Source: Lyophyllum atratum
Lineage: Eukaryota; Basidiomycota; Agaricomycetes; Agaricales; Lyophyllaceae
Reading direction: 5' to 3'
NCBI GenBank assembly: GCA_014905825.1
Contig: JACGCN010000001.1
Span: 3,596,001-3,660,000 of the forward strand
Length of the DNA stretch: 64,000 nt
Shown: piece after piece, positions 1 through 11,224 of the stretch
How positions within the stretch are numbered: the stretch's first letter is position 1
Layout of the letters: every line of letters begins with the position of its first letter
Made by a program: the position numbers and the translations under genes
The notes under the pieces: model-generated
What the model was told of the DNA's origin: nothing
Database searches by the model: none
What the model saw: only the letters and a program-made list of their open reading frames with translations

Positions 1-1540
1 CTGGCAAGAAGGACGACCTGTTCGTTAAATCCATCCAGCGTACCGTTCTGATGATGGGTCGTTACATCGAGCCTATTGAGGACTGCCCGGCCGGAAACAT
101 CGTCGGTCTCGTTGGTATCGACCAGTTCTTACTCAAGAGCGGGACTCTAACCACTTCGGAGACCGCTCACAACATGAGGGTCATGAGGTTCTCCGTCTCC
201 CCCGTCGTGCAAGTCGCCGTCGAGGTGAAGAACGCCGCCGATCTCCCCAAGCTCGTCGAAGGTCTCAAGCGTCTGTCCAAGTCTGACCCTTGCGTGCAGG
301 CGTGGATTAACGAGACCGGCGAACATATTGTTGCTGGTGCTGGTGAGCTCCACTTGGAGATTTGCTTGAAGGTATGTCGATCGGGTGCCTTACCTACCTG
401 CGATTAATCGTCTAAACTTTTCGCAGGATCTGCAAGAAGACCATGCTGGCGTTCCCCTCAAGATTTCCGACCCTGTCGTACCTTACCGCGAGACCGTCAA
501 GACTGAATCAAGCATCGTCGCCCTCTCAAAATCCCAGAACAAGCATAATCGTCTCTACATCAAAGCCCTGCCCATCGATGAAGAATTGACGAAGGCCATT
601 GAGGCCGGCAAAGTCAGCTCTCGTGACGATTTCAAACTTCGAGCTCGTGTCCTCGCTGATGAGTTTGGATGGGACGTTACCGATGCCAGGAAGATTTGGG
701 CTTTCGGTCCTGATACGACCGGACCTAACTTGTTGGTGGATGTCACGAAGGGAGTCCAATATTTGAATGAAATCAAGGATTCTTGCATTGCTGCGCTCCA
801 GTGGGCCAGCAAGGAAGGTGTTTGTGCAGAAGAGAACATGCGGGGTGTCCGCTTCAACGTCCTCGATGTCACGGTGAGTTTCGGAAGTGTACCCTTACCC
901 GTCCACTCACCGAGTTTCATAGTTACACACTGACGCCATCCATCGTGGCGGTGGTCAAATTATCCCCACGATGCGCCGCGCTTGTTATGCTGCGTGTCTA
1001 CTCGCGACGCCAGGCCTCCAAGAGCCTATATACCTAGGCAAGTTCACTCGCGCTTCAAGCGCTTCTAGTTATTGACAATATATTGCAGTCGAGATCCAGT
1101 GCCCGGAAAATGCCATCGGCGGTATCTACAGCGTCCTTAACAAACGTCGTGGTCAGGTCTTCAGCGAAGAGCAGAGGCCCGGAACTCCCATGTTCACCGT
1201 GAAGGCCTATCTCCCCGTCAACGAATCGTTCGGTTTCAACGGAGAGTTGCGTTCGCATACTGCGGGACAGGCTTTCCCTCAGTGCGTCTTTGATCACTGG
1301 GAGGTCATGCCCGGAAGTGAGTTCTGAACGACCTTCATTGTCATCACACTCATCGTTCATTCCCTCCCTCACTCAATAGCTCCTCTCGACAAGGGCTCCA
1401 AGATCGAAGAGCTTGTGACCAAGATCCGTGTTCGCAAGGGTCTCAAGGTGTGTTTCCTAATCGTGCGATATATTCACCTACTGACTCATTCCTCACAGCC
1501 CGAGGTTCCGCCTCTTGATACCTATTACGACAAGCTCTGA
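1..1540 (+). CDS. EF2: Elongation factor 2, copy 1 (C-terminal part, 5' end outside window)
   Basis: This is the C-terminal portion of translation elongation factor 2, the GTPase that moves tRNA and mRNA through the ribosome in the cytosol. The window starts inside the gene; the reading frame begins at base 3. Exons read as 3-371, 427-873, 923-1037, 1089-1316, 1380-1447 and 1499-1540, ending in TGA. The diphthamide loop is intact ([12 protein letters not shown], modified His codon 941-943). All five introns fall at the positions used in the second copy downstream, but their sequences and lengths differ, so this is a true paralog and not an assembly duplicate. Substitutions against copy 2 are mild (for example MGRYIEP versus MGRSVEP, LHTDAI versus LHADAI). 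The intron 1038-1088 has a GC donor. No break is seen, so the copy looks functional. Confidence 0.93.
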
Positions 1541-1784
1541 TGAATTCCTAAACCTGGTGTTGGGGTTACAGTTGTTACACAGGATGAGTACCGTCGCGTT
1601 AATTCAAATATAAATTTGTATTCTCAAGCCACTCACAATGATTCATTTTCTCGACTCACAACGTTCCGAGAGGTCCGTCTTCATCGCGAGCGTCGGCTCA
1701 GAGTCATAACGCTCACAACCTTTGTTTGCAGCAGTTGAGCAAAGCCGGTAATTATGTAATTTTCGGTTTTTTGTGTGATCTTTT

Positions 1785-1925
1785 AACCAATATAAGAGTA
1801 ATCAACGATAACATTTTTCCTCCTCCTTCATCTTTTTTCTTGTGCTTTGCCATCGATCGCTACGAGCTCGTTGTATCTCTCTCCTCACATCCCACACTCA
1901 CTGTCTGCGAAAATAATCTACAACC
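1785..1925 (+). promoter_or_regulatory. Probable core promoter and 5' UTR of EF2 copy 2
   Basis: A CCAAT-like and TATA-like pair (ccaatataag, about 1787-1796) is followed by a long pyrimidine-rich tract (1811-1910) and then the ATG at 1926 in the context caaccATGG. TATA plus CT-rich initiator regions are common in front of highly expressed fungal genes. No start-site data support the exact positions. Confidence 0.45.
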
Positions 1926-4900
1926 ATGGTGTACGTCCTTATTTCTTCGAATCATATGTGATTGAGCTCATCGATGTGCACAGTAACTTCACAACAGGTT
2001 CGCGAAGCTCCTCCGCGATGCAGCCCATCGTCTACATCAACTTAACTTTACCCTTCAGACCAGATTCGGGCCCTTATGGACAAGCCGAACAATATCCGTA
2101 ACATGTCGGTTATTGCCCATGGTGCGGACCCTTCCTTTCACTTGATTAGATTTCTTCTTATCACGACAACCTCACAGTCGATCATGGAAAATCAACACTT
2201 TCCGATTCTTTGGTGTCCAAGGCTGGAATCATCGCTTCGTCCAAGGCTGGAGACACCAGATATATGGACACCAGACCCGACGAAAAAGAGCGCGGCATCA
2301 CCATCAAGTCCACCGCCATCACCATGTACTTCGAGCTCGATAAGGAGGATGTTAGCTCCATCAAACAAAAAACCGACGGTCAGTACTACCTACCTCTCCG
2401 ATCTTCCCTTTACCCATAGGATTACTTGCAGGAAACGAGTTCTTGATCAATTTGATTGACTCCCCCGGTCACGTTGATTTCTCTTCTGAGGTTACGGCTG
2501 CCCTGCGTGTTACCGATGGTGCTCTCGTCGTCGTTGACTGCATTGAGGGAGTCTGCGTGCAAACCGAGACCGTGTTGCGACAAGCCCTCACTGAGAGGAT
2601 TAAGCCCGTTGTTATCATCAACAAGGTTGATCGTGCCCTCCTCGAGCTCCAGATCTCCAAGGAGGACCTCTACCAGAGCTTCTCGCGTACCATCGAGAGC
2701 GTCAACGTTATCATTTCCACTTACCACGACGCCGTCCTCGGTGATGTCCAGGTTTACCCTGACCAAGGAACCGTTGCTTTCGGCTCCGGTCTTCACGGTT
2801 GGGGCTTCACTCTCCGTCAATTCGCCGCTCGCTACGCGAAGAAATTCGGCGTGGACAAGGAGAAGATGATGGTTAAGCTCTGGGGTGACAACTACTTCAA
2901 CCCTGCTACCCGCAAGTGGACCACCAACGGCACCGGTGCCGACGGCAAACCCCTCGAGCGTGCCTTCAGCATGTTCGTCCTCGACCCCATTTTCAGGATC
3001 TTCGACGCCGTCATGAACTTCAAGAAGGATGCCATCGTCCCCATGTGCGAGAAGTTGGACATCAAGCTCCTCCAGGAGGAGAGGGATCTCGAGGGCAAGG
3101 CGCTGCTCAAGGTCATCATGCGCAAGTTCCTGCCATGTGGTGACTCTCTTTTGGAGATGATTGTCATCAACCTCCCTTCCGCCGCCTCTGCCCAGAGGTA
3201 TCGCGTGGAGACTCTCTACGAGGGTCCCATGGACGACGAGTCCGCCATCGGTATCCGCGACTGTGACCCCAAGGGTCCTCTCGTCCTCTACGTCTCCAAG
3301 ATGGTGCCCACCTCCGACAAGGGTCGCTTCTACGCTTTCGGTCGTGTCTTCTCTGGCACTGTCCGCTCAGGACCCAAGATCCGCATCCAGGGTCCTAACT
3401 ACGTCCCCGGAAAGAAGGAAGACCTGTTCGTCAAGTCCATCCAGCGCACTGTTCTCATGATGGGTCGTTCCGTCGAGCCCATCGAGGACTGCCCGGCCGG
3501 AAACATCGTCGGTCTCGTCGGTATCGATCAGTTCTTGCTCAAGAGCGGAACTCTAACCACTTCGGAGACCGCTCACAACATGAGGGTCATGAGGTTCTCC
3601 GTCTCACCCGTCGTACAAGTCGCCGTCGAGGTGAAGAACGCCGCCGATCTCCCCAAGCTCGTCGAGGGTCTCAAGCGTCTTTCCAAGTCTGATCCTTGCG
3701 TGCAAGCATGGATTTCGGAGACTGGTGAGCACATTGTTGCTGGTGCTGGCGAGCTCCACTTGGAGATCTGCTTGAAGGTACGGCAAGTCCTTTACGTCGG
3801 CCGTGTTGGCTCTGAAACCCTTTTACCAGGATCTGCAAGAGGACCACGCCGGTGTTCCCCTTAAGATTTCGGACCCCGTCGTCCCCTACCGTGAGACGGT
3901 TAAGGCTGAGTCGAGCATCGTAGCCCTGTCCAAGTCGCAAAACAAGCACAATCGTCTCTACATCAAGGCTATGCCCATTGACGAGGAGCTCGTGAAGGCC
4001 ATCGAGGACGGCAAGGTCAGCTCTCGCGACGATTTCAAGCTCCGTGCTCGTGTGCTCGCCGATGAGTATGGCTGGGATGTCACGGATGCCAGGAAGATTT
4101 GGGCGTTCGGCCCTGACACCACCGGCCCCAACTTGCTCGTCGATGTCACCAAAGGTGTTCAGTACCTGAACGAAATCAAGGACTCTTGCATTGCTGCGCT
4201 CCAGTGGGCTACCAAGGAAGGTGTCTGCGCTGAGGAGAACGTCCGAGGTATTCGCTACAACATCCTCGATGTCACGGTACGTTGAAGTGTTTCTCTTTTC
4301 GTGCGTACAGTATCTTATTCCTAGTAGCTCCATGCCGATGCTATCCATCGTGGAGGAGGACAGCTCATCCCCACCATGCGTCGCGCCTGTTACGCTGCCT
4401 CTCTGCTCGCTGACCCTGGTCTCCAAGAGCCCATCTACCTTGGTACGTCCTCACCCCTAGAATATCTTTTCCTGTCTAATTCTCGTTTTAGTTGAGATTC
4501 AGTGCCCTGAGAGCGCTATCGGTGGTGTCTACAGCTGCTTGAACAAGCGTCGTGGACAGGTCTTCAGCGAGGAACAACGCCCTGGAACTCCCATGTTCAC
4601 CATCAAGGCTTACCTCCCCGTCTCCGAGTCCTTTGGGTTCAACGGTGAGCTGCGCTCACATACTGCGGGCCAGGCCTTCCCCCAGAGTGTGTTCGATCAC
4701 TGGGAGATCATGGGTGGATGTGAGTATTTCTAGTAAACTTGGGAGGTGGCGGCGACTGACTTTGCTTTTACGTAGCTCCTCTGGAGAAGGGAAGCAAGCT
4801 CGAGGAAATTGTCACGAAGATCCGTACTCGCAAGGGTCTCAAGGTTCGTGGATGTGATACTAGTGTATTGCGACGTGTGCTGACAGGAGTTTACAGCCTG

Positions 4901-4938
4901 AAATCCCTGCTCTGGATACGTACTACGATAAGCTGTAA
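1926..4938 (+). CDS. EF2: Elongation factor 2, copy 2 (complete)
   Basis: Complete EF2 translocase. Ten exons can be read: 1926-1930, 1984-1997, 2059-2121, 2178-2378, 2432-3777, 3830-4276, 4328-4442, 4492-4719, 4776-4843 and 4897-4938. They add to 2529 bases, 842 residues plus stop, exactly the length of yeast EF2. The first exon holds only five bases (ATGGT) and the second only fourteen; together they give the usual MVNFT start. The GTP-binding P-loop AHVDHGKST sits at residues 26-34, the G3 motif DSPGH follows around residue 100, and the diphthamide histidine (codon 4346-4348, [11 protein letters not shown]) is residue 699, the same number as in yeast. The protein ends in YYDKL. It lies 385 bases downstream of copy 1 on the same strand, so the pair arose by tandem duplication. 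Dense introns near the 5' end are usual for EF2 genes in this group. Confidence 0.97.
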
Positions 4939-5119
4939 TTGTGTATTTGTGAGACCGTGAGAAAAAGGAATATATGTGTTTGACAGAGGTTGTGATCGCT
5001 GTGTGCCATCATCATCTCGCTGTAATATCACTTTTCATAAAAATTCGCTCGCTTTTCCATCTCTTCTACGTCTATCTCGTATTTTAAATCAGAATCCCTT
5101 TCGCGCCCACCTATCTTCA

Positions 5120-5995
5120 ATGGCAGCTTCACTCGCAGGCCTCTCTGCCTCCGTCACCCGCATTCTCTACCTCACCGGCTTCCCCAAGGAACTCAAGACC
5201 AAGGACATCCAGTCTGCCTTTACTGAATATGAGTCCATGAATGGGGGCTTCAAGATCAAGTGGAGGGACGATACGAGCCTCCTGATTGTCTTCCAAGACC
5301 CTGCCGTAGGTGAGTAACCATGCTTTGCATTTTTGGATGCATTTTGACAGCGACCAGCCAAGCGTGCATACCTCCAGACCATCGCATCTCCCCCAGCCGT
5401 CTTCACATCCTCGACGACTGGCACATCCGCGACCATCCGCCCGTATGACGGACCCGATGCCCAGAGCATCATCCAAACTGTAAACTCACGTGGCCAACAC
5501 AATGCCAATCCCTCGCGCTCCCATAACGCTCGCTCTGCCTCCGTCTCCGTCTTCCCCACCACCCGCACCATCTCAGGCTCCTCCTCATCAGTCCCACCCA
5601 GCCGCAATGGCCAGCACGTTACCATTCCCGAACACCAGCATCCTAACGGCCGGGAGCCATCTCCGACCCTGCCATCCCTCCCCTCCCATCCGACACTCAA
5701 TTACCTCATCAACTCGTCGCTGGGTGAAGCCGTAGCTGGCTCGCACAACAGCCCACCATCGGACCCAGCGATCCTAGCAACAAGCTTGCACCCAGACCTG
5801 AACGGCGTTGGAGGTCCCCGCATCGGGGATCCCGGGAAGAGGATGCTCGGTGCAGCACTTGGCGTCAGACACCCAGCTCTAGGACCAAGAGTGTTAAACG
5901 GTAGTCCAGGCACGAGCCCCTCCCAGGGAGGTGGTGTCGATCAGGCTATGAGGGAGGTCCAGAAGGCGATGGGAGGGTTGGTCGTTGCCGAATGA
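5120..5995 (+). CDS. RRM-fold protein related to the PARN-type RNA-binding domain
   Basis: Two exons, 5120-5309 and 5358-5995, join in phase to give 275 residues. The N-terminal part (residues about 10-75) contains YLTGFPKELKTKDI followed by KIKWRDDTSLLIVF and AKRAYL. This resembles the RRM of poly(A)-specific ribonuclease PARN and related fungal proteins, in which a W-DDTS strand is typical. No nuclease domain is present. The remainder is Ser/Pro/Asn-rich low-complexity sequence with a short conserved-looking tail (DQAMREVQKAMGGLV). A role in RNA binding or decay is an inference from the fold only. The acceptor at 5357 was preferred over the earlier cag at 5350 because it restores the RRM strand. 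The ATG at 5120 directly follows a pyrimidine-rich leader 181 bases after EF2 ends. Confidence 0.72.
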
Positions 5996-7619
5996 AGGTG
6001 CCGTTCAAACACGTTATGTCTCCCTTTATTTAGTGCGTTTGACTTGGGCGGATTCTGTTGACTGTCATATACTTATGTGAGGGGTATTATCACCTACTAT
6101 TCATTGTCGAAGAGGGAGGAGGAAGGTTTAATGTGGCAATTTCCTACCATTCACTTTTGCGCTTGAATAATTCACGGCTTTTCATTGTCATAATCTATGG
6201 CCTCGCGCCTTCCTTATTGTCGAAGTCATCGATAATGACTGGTTGACAGGGGTGAATTCTTGCCTTGTCGGTGCTATACATTTCAATACTTCTAAGTACG
6301 CGCTTCTGCCACAAACGTTGCGGCGATTCGGTCAACCCCTGCAGTTGACAGATGATTATCACTGAAGAATCTTAGCCTACTCTATTTAGCAGCTTCTCGC
6401 TCTGTGCGTTCCAGTCCTGATGTTGCCAGCCAGTCGTCTGATGGGTGGCCATGAAACTGTTGAATTGCCTTTCATCGGTCGCGTCGTCATTTACGCCTCG
6501 AGGAACTACTTTGACGAACGTGGCACGAATGTGCCACACTTGCCACTTGGAGCACAAGCTCTTTTGAGTCGCCACAAGGCTCTTACACCTGGGCGCAAGG
6601 TTTTGATCGACATGATACAGCATTGATGACCAGATATGGGTGGCTGTTGCTCAGCGCCCATCTTCAATCAATAGAAGTTTAGAGAAGGTATGACTTTCAC
6701 TTCCTTTCGCTTAGCACGCGCCCTGATGTTTTTCTACGAGAGCCCTGATTCCACCAAAGCGTCAAAGGATTCGAGTCACACACGTTAGGCTTTTTGGGGT
6801 TCATACGGTTTCCGTTTACCATGAGTAAACCGCACCTGTTTCCCATCGGATTACAGTAAACTCCTTGGTGGAATCAACCCGACCCATGCCCTCTTGGACG
6901 CCGGCTTACGTTCTGCGGTATGACCTGACAAAGGAATCTCTGTAACTCCGGATCACCTTGGACTGGGCTCTGACTGCGCGTTGGCTGTGGAGTCGAACAC
7001 GAGGCCAAACGTCCAACAGAGTAGTCGCTAGCAACTTCGGAACATCCTTGTCGTAAAACACGAGGCTTCTTCTCCTCATAGCCCAAGGACCCCCGTACAG
7101 TATCTTTCTTCCTGCCACGCCCGTATCGTGCCTTCTCCGCTCATGTCTTCCTTAAACTGCAGGGTCCAGTCTGCTGATTTCCCTGATACAGCATGTCTAC
7201 GGGTCCGATCACAAGAGGATCCGCCGATATCAATTTAGCGCCCCTCATTCGCCCACAGCTATTTCAGTGCTGGATCTCATCTGAATATGATTCCTTGCTG
7301 TTCCTTGGCTGTTCCATTCCGTCATCCATCGAGCTAGTGTGGCAATCAGCTATATGTTGCCCCTGGTTTCCATTGTCTTATGCCTCCTTGTCTTCATAAT
7401 AACGCATAACAGCTCTCTTTCAAGGTGTTTATCACGGTTCCGCGCCACCGATTTAAGATAAAAGGCCCCAGCGAATCCCATCATCCGGTCCCTTCCCTTT
7501 CACCTTGGAAGCTGTCTCCCCTTCACTTCTCTCTTGCTTCACCTTTCCCATCCTCCCCATCTACTCCCTGGAGACCTTCACATTATCAAGCCGTCCTTAT
7601 TTGCAAGACAACGCGGGCA
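5996..7619. other. Intergenic region, about 1.6 kb, no gene recognised
   Basis: Short open frames occur on both strands but none has coding-like composition, a splice pattern or a recognisable family. The 3' part is the upstream region of the gene at 7620: a TATA-like agataaaagg near 7456 followed by a CT-rich tract (7490-7570). A small non-coding transcript or unrecognised short gene cannot be excluded. Confidence 0.5.
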
Positions 7620-8810
7620 ATGGAAAACGATTATCCTGTTCTGTCTAGTCTGTCCACGCCCTTCCTTGATTACGACGAGTTCGACTCGGCGGGCCCAACT
7701 TCCGCTGATAGTCCGACGTTCTGCAAGCTCCGTGAATCATCCCACCTCGCCGACAGAAATGCCGTGTTTCATCCTCCTCCAAGCGACGCCTTTAAAGTGT
7801 GGCGTTCGGAGGGCCCGCCGTGTTATGATGATCAAAGCTACTCTTCATCATCCTCGACGCCGTATCACCAAATGTCAAACGAGGGACATGGAGATTGGAC
7901 GCGAGGGGACGAGATGGACGTGGCTATGGATATGAGCTGCTATGACGAGGAGTCTTATCTCGCACAGGCATCGCCCCAGTACCCGGAGACACAGTGGCCG
8001 ACGTGGGAGTCGACGAATCGCCTCCGATCATCTATTCCTACCTCCGCAGCACGTTCCTCCCTCAGCTGCTCACCGTCACGTCAAAATAGTTCTGGGACGT
8101 TCTGGCTTGGGAGTCAGTATGAACCGGAGCATGACCCTTTTGGCCCTGAATCGCCACCGCCCCTTGGCACACTCTTTGATATGAGCGCATATGTCGAAGA
8201 TCCTGGCAATCACGCGTTTTACACAGAAGCACAGCCGCATAACAACCCCCACGACTCCACGGAGTCACCATATTCTTATGCCTTCCCTGCATCGTCATCA
8301 GCATCTTCTTCTAGACCCACTGTATCACCACTTGCATCCCCTGCCTCACAATCATCGTTATCCACTCCACCATCATCGTCTCCTGATATCATAATGCATG
8401 CGCCCACACTTGTTTTACATCAACCGCGCCCTGGTCGACCCATACCCATCATCCCACTTTCTGAATTGGCATCAGCTTGTGAGGAGTTTTACATGCCGCC
8501 TTCCAGTACGCGCACAAACTTTTCGAATTATGATCTCCCAGGTATAAGACTCGAGCCCTCGAATCTGTTATCGCCCTTGTCCTCGGAATTTCAGGCCCAT
8601 TATATGCCATCATATTCCCCAAAGCCTACAGCATCACTTCAGGACAGCCCGAACGGTAACCCGCCATATATCGGGTACGGAGATGATTTCGACGACGACT
8701 TTTCACCGATGAACGCCATGCGATATTCTTATCTTGACGGTGGTCCGGAGATTTTTTGCGCTTGCGGCTGCAAGGAGTCTTACAGGATCTCTCATAGCAA
8801 TTCTGTGTAG
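7620..8810 (+). CDS. Ser/Pro-rich protein of unknown function
   Basis: Single-exon frame of 396 residues from the ATG at 7620 (MENDYPVLSS). The open frame extends upstream to 7425, but the TATA-like element at 7456 and the pyrimidine-rich leader favour 7620. The protein has no signal peptide, membrane segment or domain I recognise. It is rich in Ser, Pro, Tyr and acidic residues, with a poly-Ser stretch near residues 215-260, and ends with a Cys cluster (CACGCKE). This composition is typical of disordered regulatory proteins such as transcription co-factors, but that is only a compositional guess. It is convergent with the minus-strand gene starting its 3' end at 9113. Confidence 0.6.
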   Translation: MENDYPVLSSLSTPFLDYDEFDSAGPTSADSPTFCKLRESSHLADRNAVFHPPPSDAFKVWRSEGPPCYDDQSYSSSSSTPYHQMSNEGHGDWTRGDEMDVAMDMSCYDEESYLAQASPQYPETQWPTWESTNRLRSSIPTSAARSSLSCSPSRQNSSGTFWLGSQYEPEHDPFGPESPPPLGTLFDMSAYVEDPGNHAFYTEAQPHNNPHDSTESPYSYAFPASSSASSSRPTVSPLASPASQSSLSTPPSSSPDIIMHAPTLVLHQPRPGRPIPIIPLSELASACEEFYMPPSSTRTNFSNYDLPGIRLEPSNLLSPLSSEFQAHYMPSYSPKPTASLQDSPNGNPPYIGYGDDFDDDFSPMNAMRYSYLDGGPEIFCACGCKESYRISHSNSV

Positions 8811-9112
8811 TCCAGCTATCGTTACTACATATTCCATTATAACAGTACAATTATCAGACAGCTTTGCGCCTCCAGTTTGAAAAGAAAAACCAAAAATCAA
8901 CTTCCATGTAAGAATAGCGAGAACAGGATAGTACAAGAAGAGAGGAGGTTCGGGTTGGATGATGGTGTATCGCGGTAGTTCGCCAAAAGCGTAGGTATCA
9001 CAAAGATAGAAGACCGAATTCCTTGAGTTCTAGAAGTACTGCAAGGCTTAGGTTTCAGCACACAAAGACTCCCATGATAAGTGAATAAGGATTGCTCACG
9101 TCTGACTGCACA

Positions 9113-11029
9113 TCATATGCCTCCGGCGGCTGACGTTGTTCGTACACGAATGGGTCTTGAAACATTTAGGCCCGATCTAATGGCGTTTTGCCCGTCAGGA
9201 GAGCAGGAATACGTGTCAACGAAGCCAGAGGGAAACGAAGCGATGGACGAAGTAGCATTAGAATCTGAAATCGTTATAGAGCATCTCAGGGCTTCCATGG
9301 AAGGTGCCAAAGCAAACGATGACGGCTGCAATCGGCTACTATGTCGTCTGCGATGGAACATGCTGGCATGCAATATTTCTGTAGCTTGAATATGTCGGCC
9401 TTCGTTGATTCTTTCAAACAGGGGTGGGGCACGAGGTTTTGGTGACAGGTCGATACTGTATTCGTCGTGCAAGGCGCTCAACGCGATGGATGGGGCTTTG
9501 CCAAGTGGCGACGCTCTCGTGCAGTCAGCTGGCTCAGACGATGGGAGATCTCTAGTATCGGTGTCGAGACGGGTTTCTCTGGGATTAACATCAAGCTGCG
9601 ATGGAACAAGCGGAGAATCCGAACTAAGCAGAAGCTTTGCGGGAGCTTGTGGGCGTCGGGGAGCGAGGTATCCTTCAGTGTATTTGGGTTCAAGTCGAGC
9701 CGCCATGAGATGCTGTTCCTTTTCATCAGGACCAGAAAGCCATTTTTGAAAGTCAATGCGGACATCATCACCCATAGCTTTAGAACCAGAACGCGGTTCC
9801 CCATGATGTACACGATATATCCTTGTTCCGTAGCTGGCCTTGAATGAAATACGGTCGAAGTAATGCCGCGATCGTTCCTTCATATATGCGCGATAAGTCC
9901 CTGCACACTCCTCGATACCCCCAGAGGTGCCGATGTTATTGTTGATGAGGTTGTACAATTCCAGCCGTTCCATCTGGGTCAAAGGGCGGTATTCTTCGAT
10001 GTTCGCTAGAGGGTCCCGCTGGCAGTTGTCAAGAGCAATATCGAGGCTATAGTCGGTCATCATGTCGTGTTCCAAGAAAAGCTCAGAAGATAGATGAAAC
10101 TCTGGAAGATGAGGTGCGGCACTGGGACAATACGGGCTTTTATCCAGAACAGTGAATTCCGGGCATGGCGAAGGTGTCCTTGCAGGAAAGCTGGCGTGGA
10201 CATCAGTTGGTACAGGTAGAGCAGAAGCCATGCCATGACGGGCTTCTTGGGGAATATGTTTGTTAGCCCCAGAACTAGAGGCATCTCGGGAAGGAGTCTG
10301 TCGGCGACGTCCGAGATTCAACCCTGATATCCTTTGCACGGCCACCCGTTTCGCGCTCCTGAAAGACAAATATTCTGGAGCTTCGAGGCTTGGTTTGAAC
10401 TTGAGCTTAAGCTTTATGGGAGTTGCCTTTGAAACGATTGCCTGATTTTCAGCTGGCTGATGTTCCATTAGCGGGGATTCAGCTGTGTCAGAGTCAGGAG
10501 GCGGCTGAGATGAGCCCCCCTAGTGAGCATGAAAGAGCCTAGGGATATACACATCATATTCACAGTACCTTCTCAATCAACTGTCGGGCGAGTGCTTTTG
10601 ATGCCCGCCCTCTTGTCAAATTGGTGTGCCTATCCTCCTTGGCAACTCGCAATCCTGCAGTTCCTGTAAGTATACAGCGTCGAAATCTGGCAAAGTCGAA
10701 CCTCTGGAGTGGAAATAGTCATAAATGTGCCTTCTGTCGACACCGTATCGCTCCTGAATAACTCGTCGAACCTCGAAGCTGGGCATCTTGGCTCCGGGAA
10801 ATATCAAAGCCTCCATTTCAGCTACAAGATCGGCACCAAGACGAGCAGCAAGGCGCTGTGGATTTACTCTCCTTGTCTTCTGTGAATCTTCAGCGACATC
10901 GGCAGGATCGTCATCAGAGCCGCGAAGGCGCTTCCTTGATGCAGGAGTTCGGGCGCTAGAAAAAGAATGAGGGTCAGAGATTATAAATGGAGAATGGGGA
11001 ATATCGCTATTGTCGGGAGGTTTCGCCAT
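9113..11029 (-). CDS. Protein with a degenerate homeodomain-like region
   Basis: Three exons on the minus strand (11029-10702, 10654-10569, 10519-9113) join in phase to 606 residues, starting MAKPPDNSD. Residues about 50-125 resemble a homeodomain: a basic arm (SQKTRRVNPQRL), helices around LVAEMEALIF and FEVRRVIQERYGV, and a third helix RRHIYDYFHSRGLRV. The usual WF-N-R signature is altered to YF-S-R, so DNA binding is uncertain. A basic segment (TRGRASKALARQL) follows. The rest is largely disordered, with a second compact region (MERLELYNLINNN to RHYFDRISF, residues about 305-360) that I do not recognise. It could be a diverged basidiomycete homeodomain regulator. The intron inside the putative third helix was placed at 10701-10655 because it keeps both frame and helix. 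Confidence 0.65.
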
Positions 11030-11224
11030 GGCTACAGGTCGCAAGACCCAACAAAACGGGTTTCTTGCTCTCTCGCAAGTATTCGTACATAATACAAAAT
11101 ACAGATCCACAACGCGCCACAGACGCGTACACACAGTGATTCAGACCTAAAAATACAGACTAGCCGCGAATACAACTGTTTGGATGTGATTTTGAGGCGA
11201 TATTCTTGTAGGGGCAAAAAACAC

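Noticed and set aside
1..1540. EF2 copy 1 as an assembly duplicate or pseudogene
   Set aside because: Introns differ in sequence and length, there is no break, and the diphthamide loop is intact.
3671..4426. 251-codon open frame antisense to EF2 copy 2
   Set aside because: It is a shadow of the strongly biased codons of EF2; the sense strand is certain and the antisense product has no family.
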